Below are positions 12,978 to 13,987 of a stretch of 13,987 nucleotides of DNA, one piece after another. The stretch comes from Eggerthella sp. CAG:368. Its GTDB lineage: Bacteria > Actinomycetota > Coriobacteriia > Coriobacteriales > Eggerthellaceae. How positions within the stretch are numbered: position 1 is the first letter of the stretch; every line of letters starts with the position of its first letter. The stretch is from positions 1 to 13,987 of the forward strand of contig FR895491.1 in the NCBI GenBank assembly GCA_000434775.1, in the 5' to 3' direction. Position numbers and translations under genes: made by a program. The notes beneath the pieces were generated by a model. It was not told the origin of the DNA, did not search any database, and saw only the letters and a list, made by a program, of their open reading frames with translations.

Positions 12978-13987
12978 ATGGAAAAATTCAGGCTTGCCGT
13001 TCTTGGCTTAAATCAGGGAGCAAAAGCTGCGCGTGATGCAGCAGTAAGCGATGAATTCGATCTGGTTGCAGTGGCCGGCTTTGGGGAGCAGGCTGAAACT
13101 ATAGCATCTGAGTTGAATGTTCCGCTGTATTCGGATTACGTTGAACTTTTGGAGAATGTTGGTCTTGATGCTGTTGTTATCGCATTGCCGAATGGTTTGC
13201 ATTTGCCTGCAACGGAAATTGCTCTTAATCAGGGAATAAAAAACATTCTGCTAGAAAAACCGATTGCGGATACAGAGGAAGACGCGCTCAAAATCATTGA
13301 TGCATGTAAGAAAGCAGAAGCTAATTTACTGATTGGTCATCAGCGTAGATCATCAGCAACGACGCTGTTTTTAAAGAAGTTTATTGAAGAGGGGAATTTG
13401 GGAGATATTGTTGGTTTGCAGATTTCTGCAACATACGCCAAGCCCGATAGTTACTTCACTGGCTGGCATACAACCACTGGCCCTCTATTGATTAATGCGA
13501 TTCATGATGTTGATGACTTACATTATATAACTGGGATGCAGGTCAAGAGCGTTTATGCGGTTTCGCGCAATAGTATTCGAGGCGGAGAGGTTGAGGATTC
13601 TACCTCGGTTCTTTTTGAACTTAAAGAAGGTCCTACGTGTACTTATTTTCTGTCAGATGGAACGCCTGCTCCTTGGGGTTATGACTTAGCTGCTCAAGAA
13701 ATGCATTTTATTGACTGCTGTCCAGGCGAAAATAGTATGCGAGTATTTGGGACTAAAGGTTCTTTTGGTCTGCCAAATATGGATTATTACTACTACCTTC
13801 CAGAACGCTATGGGTGGACGGAGCCTATGCAAAAAAAGCATTTCGAGGTTGGAAGACCTGATCCTGCCACCGCGACTTTAGCACATTTTGCCGATCTTTG
13901 TGCAGGTCGCGAAACTGTTCCCCGTTGCAGCGGTGAAGAGGGCTTGGCAACCCTAAAAGTTGTTCAGGCTATTCTTAAGTCTGCAGA
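12978..13987 (+). CDS. Gfo/Idh/MocA-family NAD(P)-dependent oxidoreductase (3' end outside window)
   Basis: The reading frame is open from the ATG at 12978, which has GAGGGG 5 nt upstream, to the window edge: 336 full codons, close to a complete protein for a family of about 330-400 residues. The N-terminal Rossmann part begins FRLAVLGLNQGAKAA. The second glycine of GxGxxG is Asn12. The hallmark EKP (93-95, LLEKPIAD) carries the catalytic-region lysine. The C-terminal substrate domain has LLINAIHDVDDLHYITG (170-186) with His176 and Asp179, the HxxD pair of the family. These enzymes oxidise or reduce hydroxyls of sugars, inositols and related polyols. In this locus a cyclitol or hydroaromatic substrate is plausible but inferred. 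Confidence 0.9.
   Translation, partial: MEKFRLAVLGLNQGAKAARDAAVSDEFDLVAVAGFGEQAETIASELNVPLYSDYVELLENVGLDAVVIALPNGLHLPATEIALNQGIKNILLEKPIADTEEDALKIIDACKKAEANLLIGHQRRSSATTLFLKKFIEEGNLGDIVGLQISATYAKPDSYFTGWHTTTGPLLINAIHDVDDLHYITGMQVKSVYAVSRNSIRGGEVEDSTSVLFELKEGPTCTYFLSDGTPAPWGYDLAAQEMHFIDCCPGENSMRVFGTKGSFGLPNMDYYYYLPERYGWTEPMQKKHFEVGRPDPATATLAHFADLCAGRETVPRCSGEEGLATLKVVQAILKSA

Noticed and set aside
13008..13202. Open frame opposite the Gfo/Idh/MocA gene
   Set aside because: Antisense to a well-supported Rossmann domain, with no ribosome site and no recognisable features.
1..13987. CRISPR array, tRNA/rRNA gene, insertion sequence or phage integration site
   Set aside because: No regularly spaced repeats, cloverleaf-like sequence, transposase or integrase motifs, or long terminal repeats were seen. 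Transfer of the locus cannot be argued from mobile-element traces.

Overview
The window is AT-rich bacterial DNA with strong AGGAGG-type ribosome binding sites. It carries no rRNA, tRNA, CRISPR array, transposase or integrase. The mix of CoA transferase, MFS acid transporters, a quinate/shikimate dehydrogenase and LysR regulators suggests an anaerobic, probably host-associated bacterium. A low-GC member of the Coriobacteriia or a clostridial Firmicute are both possible. The sequence alone does not fix the taxon, so treat this as a weak inference.

Layout. (1) 1-1790: a TetR-family regulator (+) faces a membrane-anchored family-2 glycosyltransferase (-). Their stop codons abut, and the pair looks like housekeeping or flanking DNA. 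(2) 1862-4927: a CaiB/BaiF family III CoA transferase (-) and an MFS transporter (MFS A, +) diverge from a shared 259-nt control region. A strong hairpin terminator follows MFS A. (3) 5072-7527: a co-directional cassette of a degenerate LCM-type methyltransferase-like protein, a 4-TM membrane protein (4TM-A) and a LysR regulator (LysR A). 4TM-A and LysR A overlap by ATGA. (4) 7664-10251: a YdiB-type quinate/shikimate dehydrogenase and a second MFS transporter (MFS B), both on the minus strand. They are separated by 308 nt (8531-8838), which hold a 15-bp-stem terminator, a LysR-box-like inverted repeat and the dehydrogenase leader. (5) 10522-12293: a second 4-TM protein (4TM-B, paralogue of 4TM-A) and a second LysR (LysR B), divergent from MFS B. 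(6) 12430-13987: a VOC (glyoxalase/epimerase-fold) protein and a Gfo/Idh/MocA oxidoreductase that runs off the window edge.

Interpretation. Regions 2-6 read as one accessory catabolic locus for a hydroxylated carboxylic acid. A hydroaromatic acid such as quinate or shikimate is the best guess, because the dehydrogenase matches YdiB closely. The two transporters would import related acids, the two dehydrogenases would oxidise or reduce ring hydroxyls, the CoA transferase would make a CoA thioester and the VOC protein could act on an intermediate. A 17-bp sequence is repeated exactly upstream of the dehydrogenase and in the MFS B/4TM-B control region, and a shorter CGTTTTG core occurs twice, inverted, in the CoA transferase/MFS A control region. 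This points to one regulator tying the pieces together. The most novel element is the 4TM family: two diverged copies with a conserved RIGDDG..MTK cytoplasmic motif, each directly upstream of a LysR gene and near an MFS transporter. It may be an undescribed membrane partner of LysR-controlled uptake systems.
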